Made by a program: the position numbers and the translations under genes
Origin: Serratia plymuthica NBRC 102599
GTDB taxonomy: Bacteria; Pseudomonadota; Gammaproteobacteria; Enterobacterales; Enterobacteriaceae
Assembly (NCBI RefSeq): GCF_001590925.1
Contig: NZ_BCTU01000005.1
Location: 62,001-126,000, forward strand
Length of the DNA stretch: 64,000 nt
Direction of reading: 5' to 3'
Notes under the pieces: generated by a model
Databases searched by the model: none
Told to the model about the DNA's origin: nothing
The model's input: the letters and a program-made list of their open reading frames with translations, nothing else
Shown: positions 55,956 through 64,000 of the stretch, in pieces
Layout: every line of letters begins with the position of its first letter
Numbering within the stretch: the stretch's first letter is position 1

Positions 55956-56522
55956 TTAAACCGGGTGAATATCGGCCCACAGGGCCAGGCTCTCTTTCGC
56001 CAGCGGCGTCAACTGCCCGCCGTGCTGTTCGGCCGGCCACCAGCCGCCCTGGCGTGCAGCCAGCGTGACGCCACCCGCCAGTGACCAGCTTCCCCGCAGC
56101 ACATACAGCACACCGGCGTGGGCTGCCGGCAATGCCACGCCGGCGGTAATGCGCTGCACGTTGGCCGCCCAGCGCCCGCGCCGGGTCATGATGTTGAAAT
56201 CCTGGCTGGCGCCGCCCAGCAGCGTGGCATTCAACGCCACGTCGCCGGAAAAGGCGAACGGCTCGCCAATCTGCGACAGTCGGTGATCGATGTGCCCGGC
56301 GCTAAACAAATGCACGCCGTCGCCCTCCAGCAGGGTAATCGAGCGGTCGATGCCGTCAAATGCCGAAAATGGGCCGTCCTGCGCGATGGTGGCGATGCTG
56401 GCGCGCCAGTCAAAGTCTTGCGCCCCCGCCGGCCAGCAAGCGATCTCACGGGTTTCGCCGCCGCCGTTGCGCCAGGGCGTCACCGGCAGGGAATCGAAAT
56501 CAAAACGGGTCAGGCTCATCAC
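55956..56522 (-). CDS. hutD: HutD family protein
   Basis: 188 residues, cupin-like beta-rich protein typical of hut operons: LPVTPWRNGGGETREIACWP near the start, a middle DWRASIATIAQDGPFSAFDGIDRSITLLEGDG. HutD is thought to limit pathway overload in Pseudomonas, perhaps by binding an intermediate. It overlaps hutF by 4 bp and is transcribed after it. Confidence 0.9.
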   Translation of the reverse strand: MMSLTRFDFDSLPVTPWRNGGGETREIACWPAGAQDFDWRASIATIAQDGPFSAFDGIDRSITLLEGDGVHLFSAGHIDHRLSQIGEPFAFSGDVALNATLLGGASQDFNIMTRRGRWAANVQRITAGVALPAAHAGVLYVLRGSWSLAGGVTLAARQGGWWPAEQHGGQLTPLAKESLALWADIHPV

Positions 56523-57889
56523 GCCTCCTGCTGGAAAGTTTTCAGTACTTGCAGGAATTCCGCGCTGCTTTGCTGTTGCAACGCGTGGCGCCCCTGCTCG
56601 ATCACCTGACGGCCACCGACGAAAACATCGCGGATTTGCTCTTTGCCGCCGGCGAACAGCCAGCGGTTGAGGATCGAGGCATCGGGCGCTGCGGCCAAAT
56701 AAGGATCGTCGCCATCCAGTACCAGCCAGTCGGCGCGGTAGCCGCTCTGCAAACGGCCGATTGGCACGCCGCAGGCCTGCGCACCGCCCTGCAATGCCTG
56801 CTGGTACAGCACGTCCGCCACCGCCGGTTGTTGTGGCGTGGTCAGGCGGTTACGGCGCTGATCGCGCAGCCGTTGGCCGTATTCGAACCAGCGCAGTTCT
56901 TCCACTACGTTGAGCGACACGTGGCTGTCGGAACCTATGCCCCAACGCCCCTGATGGTCCAGATAGGCGTCACCGGGGAAAATGCCATCGCCCAGGTTGG
57001 CCTCGGTGGTCAGGCACAGGCCGGCCACCGCCTGGCTACGCGCCAGTTGCTCCAGCTCTGCGCGATCGAGATGGGTGGCGTGCACCAGGCACCAACGCGA
57101 GTCCACCGGCATATGCTCATACAGCCAGGCCACAGGGCGTTGACCGCTCCAGGCCAGGCAATCGTTGACCTCTTTTTGCTGCTCGGCGATATGAATATGC
57201 ACCGGCAAGGCGCTGTCCGACGCCGCCAGGATTTGCTGCATCTGGCTCAGTTCCACCGCACGCAGGGAATGGAAGCACAGGCCTTGATTTTGCAGCGGTT
57301 GGTCCGCCACTTGGCGGGCAATCACCTGTTGCTGTTGCAGGTAGCTGTCCGCATCCTGAATAAAACGTTTCTGCCCCGGCTGGGCGGGCTGGGCGCCAAA
57401 ACCGGCGTAGCTGTACAGCACCGGCAGCAAGGTCATGCCGATCCCGGCCTGTTGCGCCGCCTGGCTGAGCCGGCCGGTCATTTCGCCGCGATCGGCGTAA
57501 GGATTGCCGTCGGCGCCATGATGCAGATAGTGGAACTCGGCAACCTGGGTATATCCCCCCTTGAGCATTTCGATATACAGTTGTCGGGCGATAACTTCCA
57601 CCTGCTCCGGAGTCAGCCGCTGTACCAGGCGATACATCAGATCGCGCCAGGTCCAGAAACTGTCCTGCGGGTTGCCCGCGACCTCTGCCAGCCCGGCCAT
57701 CGCACGCTGGAAGGCGTGGGAATGCAGGTTCGGCATGCCCGGCACCACATCGCCGTGCAGGCGAATGCAGCCTTCGGGATCTGAATCGGCAATCACCTGA
57801 GCCAGGTGACCGTGCGCATCGACGTCCAGACGGACGTTATGCGCCCACCCCTCAGGGAGCAGAGCGCGTGAGGCAAAATAAGCAGGCAT
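56519..57889 (-). CDS. hutF: Formimidoylglutamate deiminase HutF
   Basis: 456 residues, amidohydrolase superfamily, ATZ/TRZ-like. Metal ligands are in PNLHSHAFQ, the later VHIHIAEQ, HATHLDR and GIGSDSHVSLN. It converts N-formimidoyl-L-glutamate to N-formyl-L-glutamate plus ammonia, the first step of the two-step branch that HutG completes. It is divergent from hutC with a HutC-type site between. Confidence 0.93.
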   Translation of the reverse strand: MPAYFASRALLPEGWAHNVRLDVDAHGHLAQVIADSDPEGCIRLHGDVVPGMPNLHSHAFQRAMAGLAEVAGNPQDSFWTWRDLMYRLVQRLTPEQVEVIARQLYIEMLKGGYTQVAEFHYLHHGADGNPYADRGEMTGRLSQAAQQAGIGMTLLPVLYSYAGFGAQPAQPGQKRFIQDADSYLQQQQVIARQVADQPLQNQGLCFHSLRAVELSQMQQILAASDSALPVHIHIAEQQKEVNDCLAWSGQRPVAWLYEHMPVDSRWCLVHATHLDRAELEQLARSQAVAGLCLTTEANLGDGIFPGDAYLDHQGRWGIGSDSHVSLNVVEELRWFEYGQRLRDQRRNRLTTPQQPAVADVLYQQALQGGAQACGVPIGRLQSGYRADWLVLDGDDPYLAAAPDASILNRWLFAGGKEQIRDVFVGGRQVIEQGRHALQQQSSAEFLQVLKTFQQEA

Positions 57890-57989
57890 GGCAGTATTCC
57901 ACTGTTAATGTAACGGCTAATAACGCGCGAGAATCACGCATCCGAAAATGCACAGGCCCATCGCATTGCTGTGGCGAACCGGCCCCTAG

Positions 57990-58001
57990 TTGTATATACA
58001 T
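57990..58001. promoter_or_regulatory. HutC-type operator between hutF and hutC
   Basis: TTGTATATACAT with the perfect core TGTATATACA, followed at once by TATACATAC, which may be an overlapping second half. The divergent position would allow control of hutFD and autoregulation. Confidence 0.75.
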
Positions 58002-58065
58002 ATACATACGCCGACATCAACAGTAAACTGGTGTTATTATTTTTTTATTTGACGGGGTTAACGTC

Positions 58066-58821
58066 GTGGTGGATCAACAGACCCTGTTACAACTGGCTGC
58101 TGCAATGAGCGATACCCCCGCCCCGATCTACCAACGGGTCAAGCAGGCGATCGTAAACCAAATCCGTGCGGGCCACTGGCTGCCGCACCAGCGCGTGCCC
58201 TCTGAAAGTGAACTGGTGGCGGAACTGGGCGTCAGCCGCATGACCATCAACCGCGCGCTGCGCGAGCTGACCAGCGAAGGCTTCCTGATCCGCATGCAAG
58301 GCGTCGGCACCTTCGTCGCCGAGGCCAAAGCGCATACCGCGCTGCTGGAAGTGCATAACATCGCCGACGAAATCGCCGCCCGCGGCCATCGCCACAGCAG
58401 CAAGATCCTGCAGTTGAAGGCGCGCCCGGCCAGTGAAGAAGAAGCGCTCGCGCTGGGTATTCAACCCGGCCAGCAGCTGTTCTATTCGCAGATCGTGCAT
58501 TACGAAAACGACCTGCCGGTGCAGGTAGAAGACCGCTGCGTCAATCCAGTAGTGGCGCCCGATTACATGAAGCAGGATTTCGACCGCGTGACGCCGTATA
58601 TCTACCTGACGCAGGCTGCCCCGCTGACCGCCGGCGAGCACATCGTGGAAGCGGTAGTACCGACCCGCCAGGAGCGCGACCTGCTGCAACTGGAAGATCA
58701 CGAACCGGGTCTGTTGATTCACCGCCGCACCTGGTCCGGCAAAAACGTGGTCACCTCGGCGCGCCTGCTGTATCCCGGCAGCCGCTATCAGCTGTTCGGC
58801 CGTTTCACCAGCGACGTTTAA
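58066..58821 (+). CDS. hutC: GntR-family histidine utilisation repressor HutC
   Basis: 251 residues: N-terminal GntR winged helix (residues 20-85, VPSESELVAELGVSRMTINRALRELTSEGFLI) and a C-terminal UTRA effector domain with HNIADEIAARGHRH, VQVEDRCVNP and LLIHRRTWSG. It closely follows Pseudomonas HutC, which responds to urocanate. The GTG at 58066 is taken as start; MSDTPAPIYQ at 58105 would also agree with homologues. It probably binds the four palindromes described here. Confidence 0.93.
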   Translation: MVDQQTLLQLAAAMSDTPAPIYQRVKQAIVNQIRAGHWLPHQRVPSESELVAELGVSRMTINRALRELTSEGFLIRMQGVGTFVAEAKAHTALLEVHNIADEIAARGHRHSSKILQLKARPASEEEALALGIQPGQQLFYSQIVHYENDLPVQVEDRCVNPVVAPDYMKQDFDRVTPYIYLTQAAPLTAGEHIVEAVVPTRQERDLLQLEDHEPGLLIHRRTWSGKNVVTSARLLYPGSRYQLFGRFTSDV

Positions 58822-58934
58822 TTCCCCCGCGGGTGCAGCCTTTGCACCCGTCCTCCCTCCGCGATCACATCCCGATAACAAATTTTCACCCCGCCTCTTG
58901 TGACAAACCGGTGAATGCGCTAGGTTGTTTTTAA

Positions 58935-58946
58935 TTGTATATACAA
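58935..58946. promoter_or_regulatory. HutC-type operator upstream of hutI
   Basis: TTGTATATACAA, a perfect 12-bp palindrome, 35 bp before the hutI start codon; likely overlaps the promoter. Confidence 0.8.
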
Positions 58947-58981
58947 CCATGTGGGAGCCAAGGCTCCGGCGGAGGAAAGCA

Positions 58982-60205
58982 ATGACGTCTGAGATTCACT
59001 GCGACAGCCTGTGGCACGGGGCCGACATCGTCACCATGCGCGGCGGCAAGTATCACACCCTCAGCGATGGCGCGATCGCCGTGCGCGCAGGCAAAATCGT
59101 CTGGATGGGCGAATATGCCGCGCTGCCTGCGGGGCTGATCGCTGATGAAAGGGTGAAATTCGACGGCGGCATCATCACGCCGGGCTTTGTCGACTGCCAT
59201 ACCCATCTGGTGTTCGGCGGCAACCGCAGCGGCGAATTCGAACAGCGCCTGAACGGCGTGAGTTATGCCGAGATCGCCGCCCAAGGCGGCGGCATCATTT
59301 CCACGGTCAAAGCCACCCGCGACGCCGACGAAGAAGCGCTGCTCGAGCAAGCGCTGTTCCGTTTGCGGCCGCTATTGGCGGAAGGCGTGACCTGCGTAGA
59401 GATCAAGTCCGGTTACGGGCTGACGCCGGAAAGCGAACTGAAAATGCTGCGCGTGGCGCGCCGGCTTGGCGACATGCTGCCGGTAGAGGTGAAAACCACC
59501 TGTCTGGCGGCCCACGCGCTACCGCCGGAATACGCCAATCGCGCCGACGATTATATCGATCTGGTGTGCAACACCATTATTCCTCAGGCCGCCGCCGCCG
59601 GGCTGGCGGATGCGGTCGACGCCTTCTGCGAGCATCTGGCGTTCTCACCGGCGCAGGTTGAGCGGGTGTTCGCCGCCGCCGAGGCCGCAGGCCTGCCGGT
59701 GAAGCTGCACGCCGAACAGCTTTCCGCCCTCGGCGGCAGCGAGTTGGCGGCGCATCACCATGCGCTCTCCGCCGATCACCTGGAATATGCCACCGAGCAA
59801 GATGCCCGGGCGATGGGCGATGCCGGCACCGTTGCGGTGTTGCTGCCAGGCGCTTATTACCTGCTGCGCGAAACCCAGTGCCCGCCGGTGGATCTGTTCC
59901 GCAAGCACCGGGTGGCAATGGCGATCGCCAGCGACGCCAACCCGGGCACTTCCCCGGCGCTGTCGCTGCGCCTGATGATCAACATGGCCTGCACGCTGTT
60001 CCGCCTTACGCCGGAAGAAGCGCTGGCGGGCGTCACGGTTCACGCGGCCAAAGCGCTGGGCCTGCAGGACAGCCACGGCACGCTGGAAACCGGCAAGGTG
60101 GCGGATTTTGTACACTGGCCGCTTTCCCGGCCGGCTGAACTGGCTTACTGGTTGGGCGGACAACTGCCCTGTACGGTGATTTTCCGAGGAGAAGTACGTC
60201 AATGA
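58982..60205 (+). CDS. hutI: Imidazolonepropionase HutI
   Basis: 407 residues, amidohydrolase with [14 protein letters not shown] metal motif, IKSGYGL and a later KLHAEQLS; the active-site Asp is in [10 protein letters not shown]. It opens 4-imidazolone-5-propionate to formimidoylglutamate. ATG at 58982 follows GGAGG; a longer frame crosses the operator. It overlaps hutG by 4 bp. Confidence 0.95.
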   Translation: MTSEIHCDSLWHGADIVTMRGGKYHTLSDGAIAVRAGKIVWMGEYAALPAGLIADERVKFDGGIITPGFVDCHTHLVFGGNRSGEFEQRLNGVSYAEIAAQGGGIISTVKATRDADEEALLEQALFRLRPLLAEGVTCVEIKSGYGLTPESELKMLRVARRLGDMLPVEVKTTCLAAHALPPEYANRADDYIDLVCNTIIPQAAAAGLADAVDAFCEHLAFSPAQVERVFAAAEAAGLPVKLHAEQLSALGGSELAAHHHALSADHLEYATEQDARAMGDAGTVAVLLPGAYYLLRETQCPPVDLFRKHRVAMAIASDANPGTSPALSLRLMINMACTLFRLTPEEALAGVTVHAAKALGLQDSHGTLETGKVADFVHWPLSRPAELAYWLGGQLPCTVIFRGEVRQ

Positions 60206-61002
60206 CCATTCGCGATCCCTATGATTTCCAGGCCGGCAGCCTGCCGCTGCTGATCAGCATTCCCCATGCCGGCACCCGATTGACGCCGGCGGTCGAAGCC
60301 GGTTTGACCGAAGAGGCGCGGCCACTGCCCGATACCGACTGGCATATCCCGCAGCTGTATGAGTTTGCCCGCACTATGGGTGCCAGCGTGCTGGTCGGCA
60401 ACTACTCGCGTTTTGTCATCGATCTGAACCGCCCTTCGGACGATAAGCCGCTGTACACCACCGCCACCACCGGCCTGTACCCTGACGTGCTGTTTGACGG
60501 CCGTCCGAGCTTTTTGCCGGGTAAAGCGCCGTCGGACGAAGAGCGTGCCGGCTATTTACAGCAAATCTGGCAGCCCTACCACCAGCAATTGCAAGATGAA
60601 CTGACGCGACTGAAAGCCAAGCACGGCTACGCGCTGCTGTTCGATGCGCACTCCATCGCCTCGGTGATCCCACGATTGTTCGACGGCAAGCTGCCGGATC
60701 TCAATCTGGGCACCAACGGCGGCGAAAGCTGCGCCCCGGCGCTGAGCGATCGCCTGGTGGCCTGCTGCGAACAGCAACAGCAGTTCACACATGTGCTTAA
60801 CGGCCGCTTTAAAGGCGGGTACATCACCCGTGCTTATGGTCAGCCGCAGCAACAGCAACATGCGATTCAACTGGAGCTGGCGCAGGTGAACTACATGTCC
60901 GAACAGTATCCCTTTGCCTTCGAGCCGCAGCGTGCGGCCGCTTTGCAACGCCTGCTGAAGCAAATGATCGACAGCCTGCTGGCTTGCGGGCAACCGCGTT
61001 AA
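60202..61002 (+). CDS. hutG: N-formylglutamate deformylase HutG
   Basis: 266 residues of the FGase family: [35 protein letters not shown] and GGYITRAYG. It hydrolyses N-formylglutamate to glutamate and formate. With HutF this gives the two-step pathway rather than direct formiminoglutamase. Confidence 0.93.
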   Translation: MTIRDPYDFQAGSLPLLISIPHAGTRLTPAVEAGLTEEARPLPDTDWHIPQLYEFARTMGASVLVGNYSRFVIDLNRPSDDKPLYTTATTGLYPDVLFDGRPSFLPGKAPSDEERAGYLQQIWQPYHQQLQDELTRLKAKHGYALLFDAHSIASVIPRLFDGKLPDLNLGTNGGESCAPALSDRLVACCEQQQQFTHVLNGRFKGGYITRAYGQPQQQQHAIQLELAQVNYMSEQYPFAFEPQRAAALQRLLKQMIDSLLACGQPR

Positions 61003-61327
61003 CCCACAGCCTATGCCAAGCCGGGGCCTGCCTATCTTGCCCCGGCGTCACCTTGCCTCCTGATTTTTCGGCATAAATCATGCCTCCTTTCCCTCCCCGG
61101 CTTCAATTTGCGCACTGCATCGCAGTTTTAGTGAAAACCTTTGTATCTGGTCGGACAACGCACAAAACAGCGGCATAGGGATCGCGCGGTACGCCACAAT
61201 CTGCCGAAAAGCCCGGCGATTGCCTGGGTATAAACTCCCGTAAACCTCTCCCCCGGCGCCCCAGGCGGCTACGGGATCGGGGTGCGCGGCGCAAGGCCCA
61301 AATTGATGACCTACTCTGGAGGCTACC
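61003..61327. other. Gap after hutG with a GC hairpin
   Basis: 325 bp. A stem GCCGGGGC (61020-61027) and GCCCCGGC (61039-61046), 18 bp after the hutG stop and without a T-tract, may end the hut transcript. The remainder must hold the promoter of the serine hydrolase; I see no gene. Confidence 0.5.
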
Positions 61328-62863
61328 ATGTCTGAAACCCCGTTAAACTGGCGTGCCGCACAGGCCGTTGCCGATCGGCTGTTGGCGAAGTGGCGCACCG
61401 ATGGCGAACCCGGCGGGGCAATGACCCTGTTCGACGCCGGGCAGATACGGGCGACCGCCAGCGCCGGCCTGGCCGATCTGGCGCAAAATACCCCTTTTAC
61501 CGCCGACAGCGTGGTGCGCTATGCCTCAGTCACCAAGCATATTTTCGCCGCGCTGGCGCTGAACGCCACCGGCAACGCCCTCAATCTACGCGATCGCCTC
61601 GGCGATTTGCTGCCTGAGCTGCATGTTCCGCTGGCGGACGTGACCGTCGGCCAGGCGCTGGACATGACCAGCGGACTGCCCGACGTACGTGAAACCCTGG
61701 GGCTGCTCGGCATCTCGGTGCATACCCGCAGCGATGCGCAACCGGTGATGCAGTTCCTGCAGGGGTTGCGTGAACTCAATTATCCGGCCGGCAGCGAAGT
61801 CGCCTACACCAATACCGGATACCGGCTGGTTGAGGCGGCGCTGAAAGCCAAAGGCTACGATTTCGATCAACTGGTGCAACAGCATATTGCCCAACCGCTG
61901 CAGGTTCAGCTGCGGGCGCCGGAAAGCTGGTTTGACGTGGTGCCTGGGCTGGCGCCCGGCTACTGGCGTTCCGCGCAAGGTTGGCAACTGGCCAGCGCCG
62001 GCCTGCATCTGTCCGCCTCCGGCAGCCTGACCGGCAGCGCCAATGCCCTCACTTGCTGGCTGCAAACGCTGCTGGCGGATGAAGGCCCGGGCCACGGCGT
62101 GTTGGCGCAGCTCAGCGCCCCACGGCGGCTCAATCAGGGCCAGCTCAGCGCTTACGGTCTGGGGCTGGCGCAAACCCCGCTTGGCACCTATAGGTTGCTG
62201 GGCCACGGCGGCTCACACGCCGGTTACAAAAGCTATTTCCTGCTGGCACCAGATCGGCAGACTGGGGTAGCGCTGGTGGCCAACCGCGAGGATTGCGACA
62301 GCTTTGGCATGGTGCTACAGGTGATGGCCGCCCTGCTCGATGAGGCGCTGCCGCAGCGCAGCACCGCCATTCCCGACGGCATTTACGCTACGGTGGCCGA
62401 GCCTTACTGGCTGGAGGTGGAAGACGGCAATGTGACCTATTTGGGGACCGGCGAGCCGCTTTATCAGGCCGACGACGGCTACGCGGTGTCGCTTTCCGCC
62501 CATATGCCAATGCGGCTGAAATGGACCGGTGAAGCGGTTGAAGGCGAAGTGGGCCACGTGGCGCGCAGCTTTCTGCCGGTCATCCCCAACGGCGACTGCC
62601 TGAAACACGTTCAGGGTTTCTGGTATCACCCGCAGTACCGCACCGCCTTCGAGATTTGCGGCAATCAAGTACACATCGGCGTGGGTCCGGCGGCGCAAAC
62701 CGGTACTGTCAGCTCACTCGGCAACGGCCGTATGCTGGTGGAAAGCCACGACGGCCCGTGGTTAAAACGCTTTTGTTTATACTTTCGCGGCTACAGCGTG
62801 GATTTGATCGCCAACCGCAGCCGGGTGCTGACCTTTCAGCGCAGCAACGCCGGCCGAGATTAG
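61328..62863 (+). CDS. Serine hydrolase, beta-lactamase/D-aminopeptidase family
   Basis: 511 residues. N-terminal class-C beta-lactamase fold: SxxK motif in YASVTKHIF (about residue 65), YxN in VAYTNTGYR and HGG in LLGHGGSHAG. A C-terminal beta-rich part of about 160 residues resembles D-aminopeptidase DAP. No signal peptide, so cytoplasmic. It is probably an esterase, amidase or D-aminopeptidase rather than a resistance enzyme. It starts at ATG 61328 after GGAGG and converges with the chorismate mutase. Confidence 0.85.
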   Translation: MSETPLNWRAAQAVADRLLAKWRTDGEPGGAMTLFDAGQIRATASAGLADLAQNTPFTADSVVRYASVTKHIFAALALNATGNALNLRDRLGDLLPELHVPLADVTVGQALDMTSGLPDVRETLGLLGISVHTRSDAQPVMQFLQGLRELNYPAGSEVAYTNTGYRLVEAALKAKGYDFDQLVQQHIAQPLQVQLRAPESWFDVVPGLAPGYWRSAQGWQLASAGLHLSASGSLTGSANALTCWLQTLLADEGPGHGVLAQLSAPRRLNQGQLSAYGLGLAQTPLGTYRLLGHGGSHAGYKSYFLLAPDRQTGVALVANREDCDSFGMVLQVMAALLDEALPQRSTAIPDGIYATVAEPYWLEVEDGNVTYLGTGEPLYQADDGYAVSLSAHMPMRLKWTGEAVEGEVGHVARSFLPVIPNGDCLKHVQGFWYHPQYRTAFEICGNQVHIGVGPAAQTGTVSSLGNGRMLVESHDGPWLKRFCLYFRGYSVDLIANRSRVLTFQRSNAGRD

Positions 62864-62872
62864 CTACGCCGC

Positions 62873-63403
62873 TCACCCCGCCTTGTCGGCCCTGACTGCC
62901 AGCAAGGCGGTGAACAACCGCTGCTTGTCGGCATCGCTGAGATTAGGCTGACGAATGGCGCTGACAAAAGCGCCGCGAGCCTGTTCCGTCAACGGTCCGG
63001 CCTTTAATTGCTGCGCCAGCCGTTGCAGAATGAGGTTGCTCAGCTCGGCGATCTGCGGCCGCACGCTGTCCAGCGGGCGCGGTTGCCAACCGCTTTCCGG
63101 CGTCGCCAGCCAGTCTGCGCGATAGCGGTACTGAATCGCCTTGGCGGCGTCCATCTGCGCCACAATAAACGGCCGCACCGAGCGCGGCGCCAACCCTAAT
63201 CTGCCCGCTTCCGCCTCTGTGCTCGCCAGCACCTTGGCTTCCTGCGCCAGATCCTCGATCGGCAAATGCTGCTGCGCTTTGTAACCGGCGACGTCTTTCA
63301 TATAGGCCAGACGCTGGTTGACCAATTCGCCAAGCTGCGCCCCGTCGCCTGCCAGCGCCGAAAAACTGGCCAGACAGCAGGCGAACAATAACGCTCTGAA
63401 CAT
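62873..63403 (-). CDS. Secreted chorismate mutase (gamma AroQ)
   Basis: 176 residues: signal peptide to ASFSALAGD near residue 19, then an all-helical AroQ domain: VNQRLAYMKDVAGYKAQ supplies early Arg/Lys, and the later EDLAQEAKVLAS and QMDAAKAIQYRYRADW follow the periplasmic *AroQ pattern. It converts chorismate to prephenate outside the cytoplasm. The start at 63403 follows AAAGGAAAGG. Confidence 0.87.
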   Translation of the reverse strand: MFRALLFACCLASFSALAGDGAQLGELVNQRLAYMKDVAGYKAQQHLPIEDLAQEAKVLASTEAEAGRLGLAPRSVRPFIVAQMDAAKAIQYRYRADWLATPESGWQPRPLDSVRPQIAELSNLILQRLAQQLKAGPLTEQARGAFVSAIRQPNLSDADKQRLFTALLAVRADKAG

Positions 63404-63484
63404 AACCCTTTCCTTTTTGTTTGCCCAAATAAAGAAAACAGAGTTCATCACAATCGCCGCCGCTCAGGCAACTCTCCCTCGGAA

Positions 63485-63515
63485 AGAAAAAAGCCCCGCC
63501 GAAGCGAGGCTTTGA
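63485..63515 (-). terminator. Terminator after the CigR-like gene
   Basis: On the minus strand AGCCTCGC, TTCG loop, GCGGGGCT (one mismatch) then TTTTTTCTTT. 16 bp beyond the stop. Confidence 0.8.
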
Positions 63516-63531
63516 GCCGAAGAGGCCGGCG

Positions 63532-64000
63532 TTAGTCAAACACGCCGTTAATCACCGAGGCCACAATGGCGGTGCTCAACGCCACCAGCACCAGATCGTT
63601 ACCGGCAATGCGCCATTCGTAACCCGGATAGGACGGCAGATCGCGCAGCATTGAAGACGGCACCATTTTCTTGGCAATGCCTGGAGGCAAAGGTTTGCCG
63701 CGTGCCAGGTTCTTGGCGATGCCCGGCGGCAGAGAACGATATCCGGTCAGGCCGTAATTCAGCGCCAGCGAGCGCACCCGGTCGTGAGAGATATTCACCG
63801 ACACCAGATCGCGTTCGTCACCTTTGGCTTTATGGCCCTTGTCTTTATTGCCTTTGCCGTGGTCGCTGCTATTGCCTTTGCCGCTGTTGCCGTGACCATT
63901 ACCGCCACCGTTGCCTTGACTATTACCGTGCCCGCCGCCGTTTCCATTGCCATTACCGCCCTTATCGGCGAACACTGGCGCAGAAGACAGACCCAGCGAG
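63532..64000 (-). CDS. CigR-like (RcnB-type) periplasmic/inner-membrane protein, 5' end cut
   Basis: The visible 156 codons run from within the signal peptide (SLGLSSAPVFA) at the window edge. After it comes a Gly/Asn/His/Lys-rich low-complexity region of about 50 residues, two LPPGIAKxL/M repeats and a C-terminal hydrophobic segment (DLVLVALSTAIVASVI). This matches the anti-virulence CigR family. The real start is beyond 64000. Confidence 0.8.
   Translation of the reverse strand, partial: SLGLSSAPVFADKGGNGNGNGGGHGNSQGNGGGNGHGNSGKGNSSDHGKGNKDKGHKAKGDERDLVSVNISHDRVRSLALNYGLTGYRSLPPGIAKNLARGKPLPPGIAKKMVPSSMLRDLPSYPGYEWRIAGNDLVLVALSTAIVASVINGVFD

Noticed and set aside
56360-57784. 474-codon plus-strand frame opposite hutF/hutD
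   Set aside because: hutF and hutD are unequivocal; this frame has no domain and no start signal.
61328-62863. Beta-lactamase resistance gene
   Set aside because: SxxK, YxN and HGG are present but there is no signal peptide and the long C-terminal part is of the D-aminopeptidase type.

Overview
The window looks like the chromosome of a Serratia species or a close Yersiniaceae/Enterobacterales relative. This rests on the GC-rich coding sequence, the enterobacterial gene orders (yniA/yniB/hxpB, ydjM-tcyP, kdgR-yebQ-htpX-prc-proQ-msrC-letA-letB-rsmF, yebV) and protein-level resemblance to E. coli homologues. I recognise families from memory; no database search was possible. There are no rRNA or tRNA genes, insertion sequences, CRISPR arrays or prophage genes that I can see.

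Layout. 1-2.8 kb: end of a SitABCD-type Mn/Fe ABC importer. 2.8-9.8 kb: GNAT acetyltransferase, YniA-like kinase, YniB, a DUF308-type membrane protein with a likely papain-like C-terminal domain, HxpB phosphatase, LexA-controlled YdjM and the cystine carrier TcyP. 9.9-23.3 kb: the conserved kdgR-to-rsmF block, in which proQ carries an in-frame TAA at codon 40. 23.5-29.4 kb: a complete six-gene archaic (Csu-type) chaperone-usher pilus operon, lying between rsmF and yebV, which are neighbours in E. coli. 29.5-35.5 kb: yebV, a C39-like/ASCH gene pair, several very small proteins (one is YniD), a 2-hydroxycarboxylate carrier and pckA. 35.8-39.1 kb: a divergent TetR/PhlG-like hydrolase pair around a clear palindromic operator, a GFA protein and an MHS-type MFS carrier.

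39.2-61 kb is the most interesting part. A histidine-utilisation cluster (hutD, hutF, hutC, hutI, hutG) is flanked by two NitT/TauT-type ABC importer operons. One continues into a histidinol-dehydrogenase-like enzyme, an APH-like kinase and two sugar/polyol-type dehydrogenases. The other continues into a HisC-like aminotransferase and an FMN alpha-hydroxy-acid dehydrogenase. Copies of a palindrome close to TTGTATATACAA, the kind of site expected for the GntR-family repressor HutC, lie upstream of hutF/hutC, hutI and both ABC operons. I infer one HutC regulon that feeds imidazole compounds (for example imidazole-lactate, imidazole-pyruvate, histidinol) into histidine degradation. hutH and hutU are not in the window. 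A sucrose cluster (cscB-cscA and cscR) sits inside this region with its own paired LacI-type operators.

61.3-64 kb: a serine-hydrolase of the beta-lactamase/D-aminopeptidase type, a secreted chorismate mutase, and a CigR-like protein cut by the window edge.
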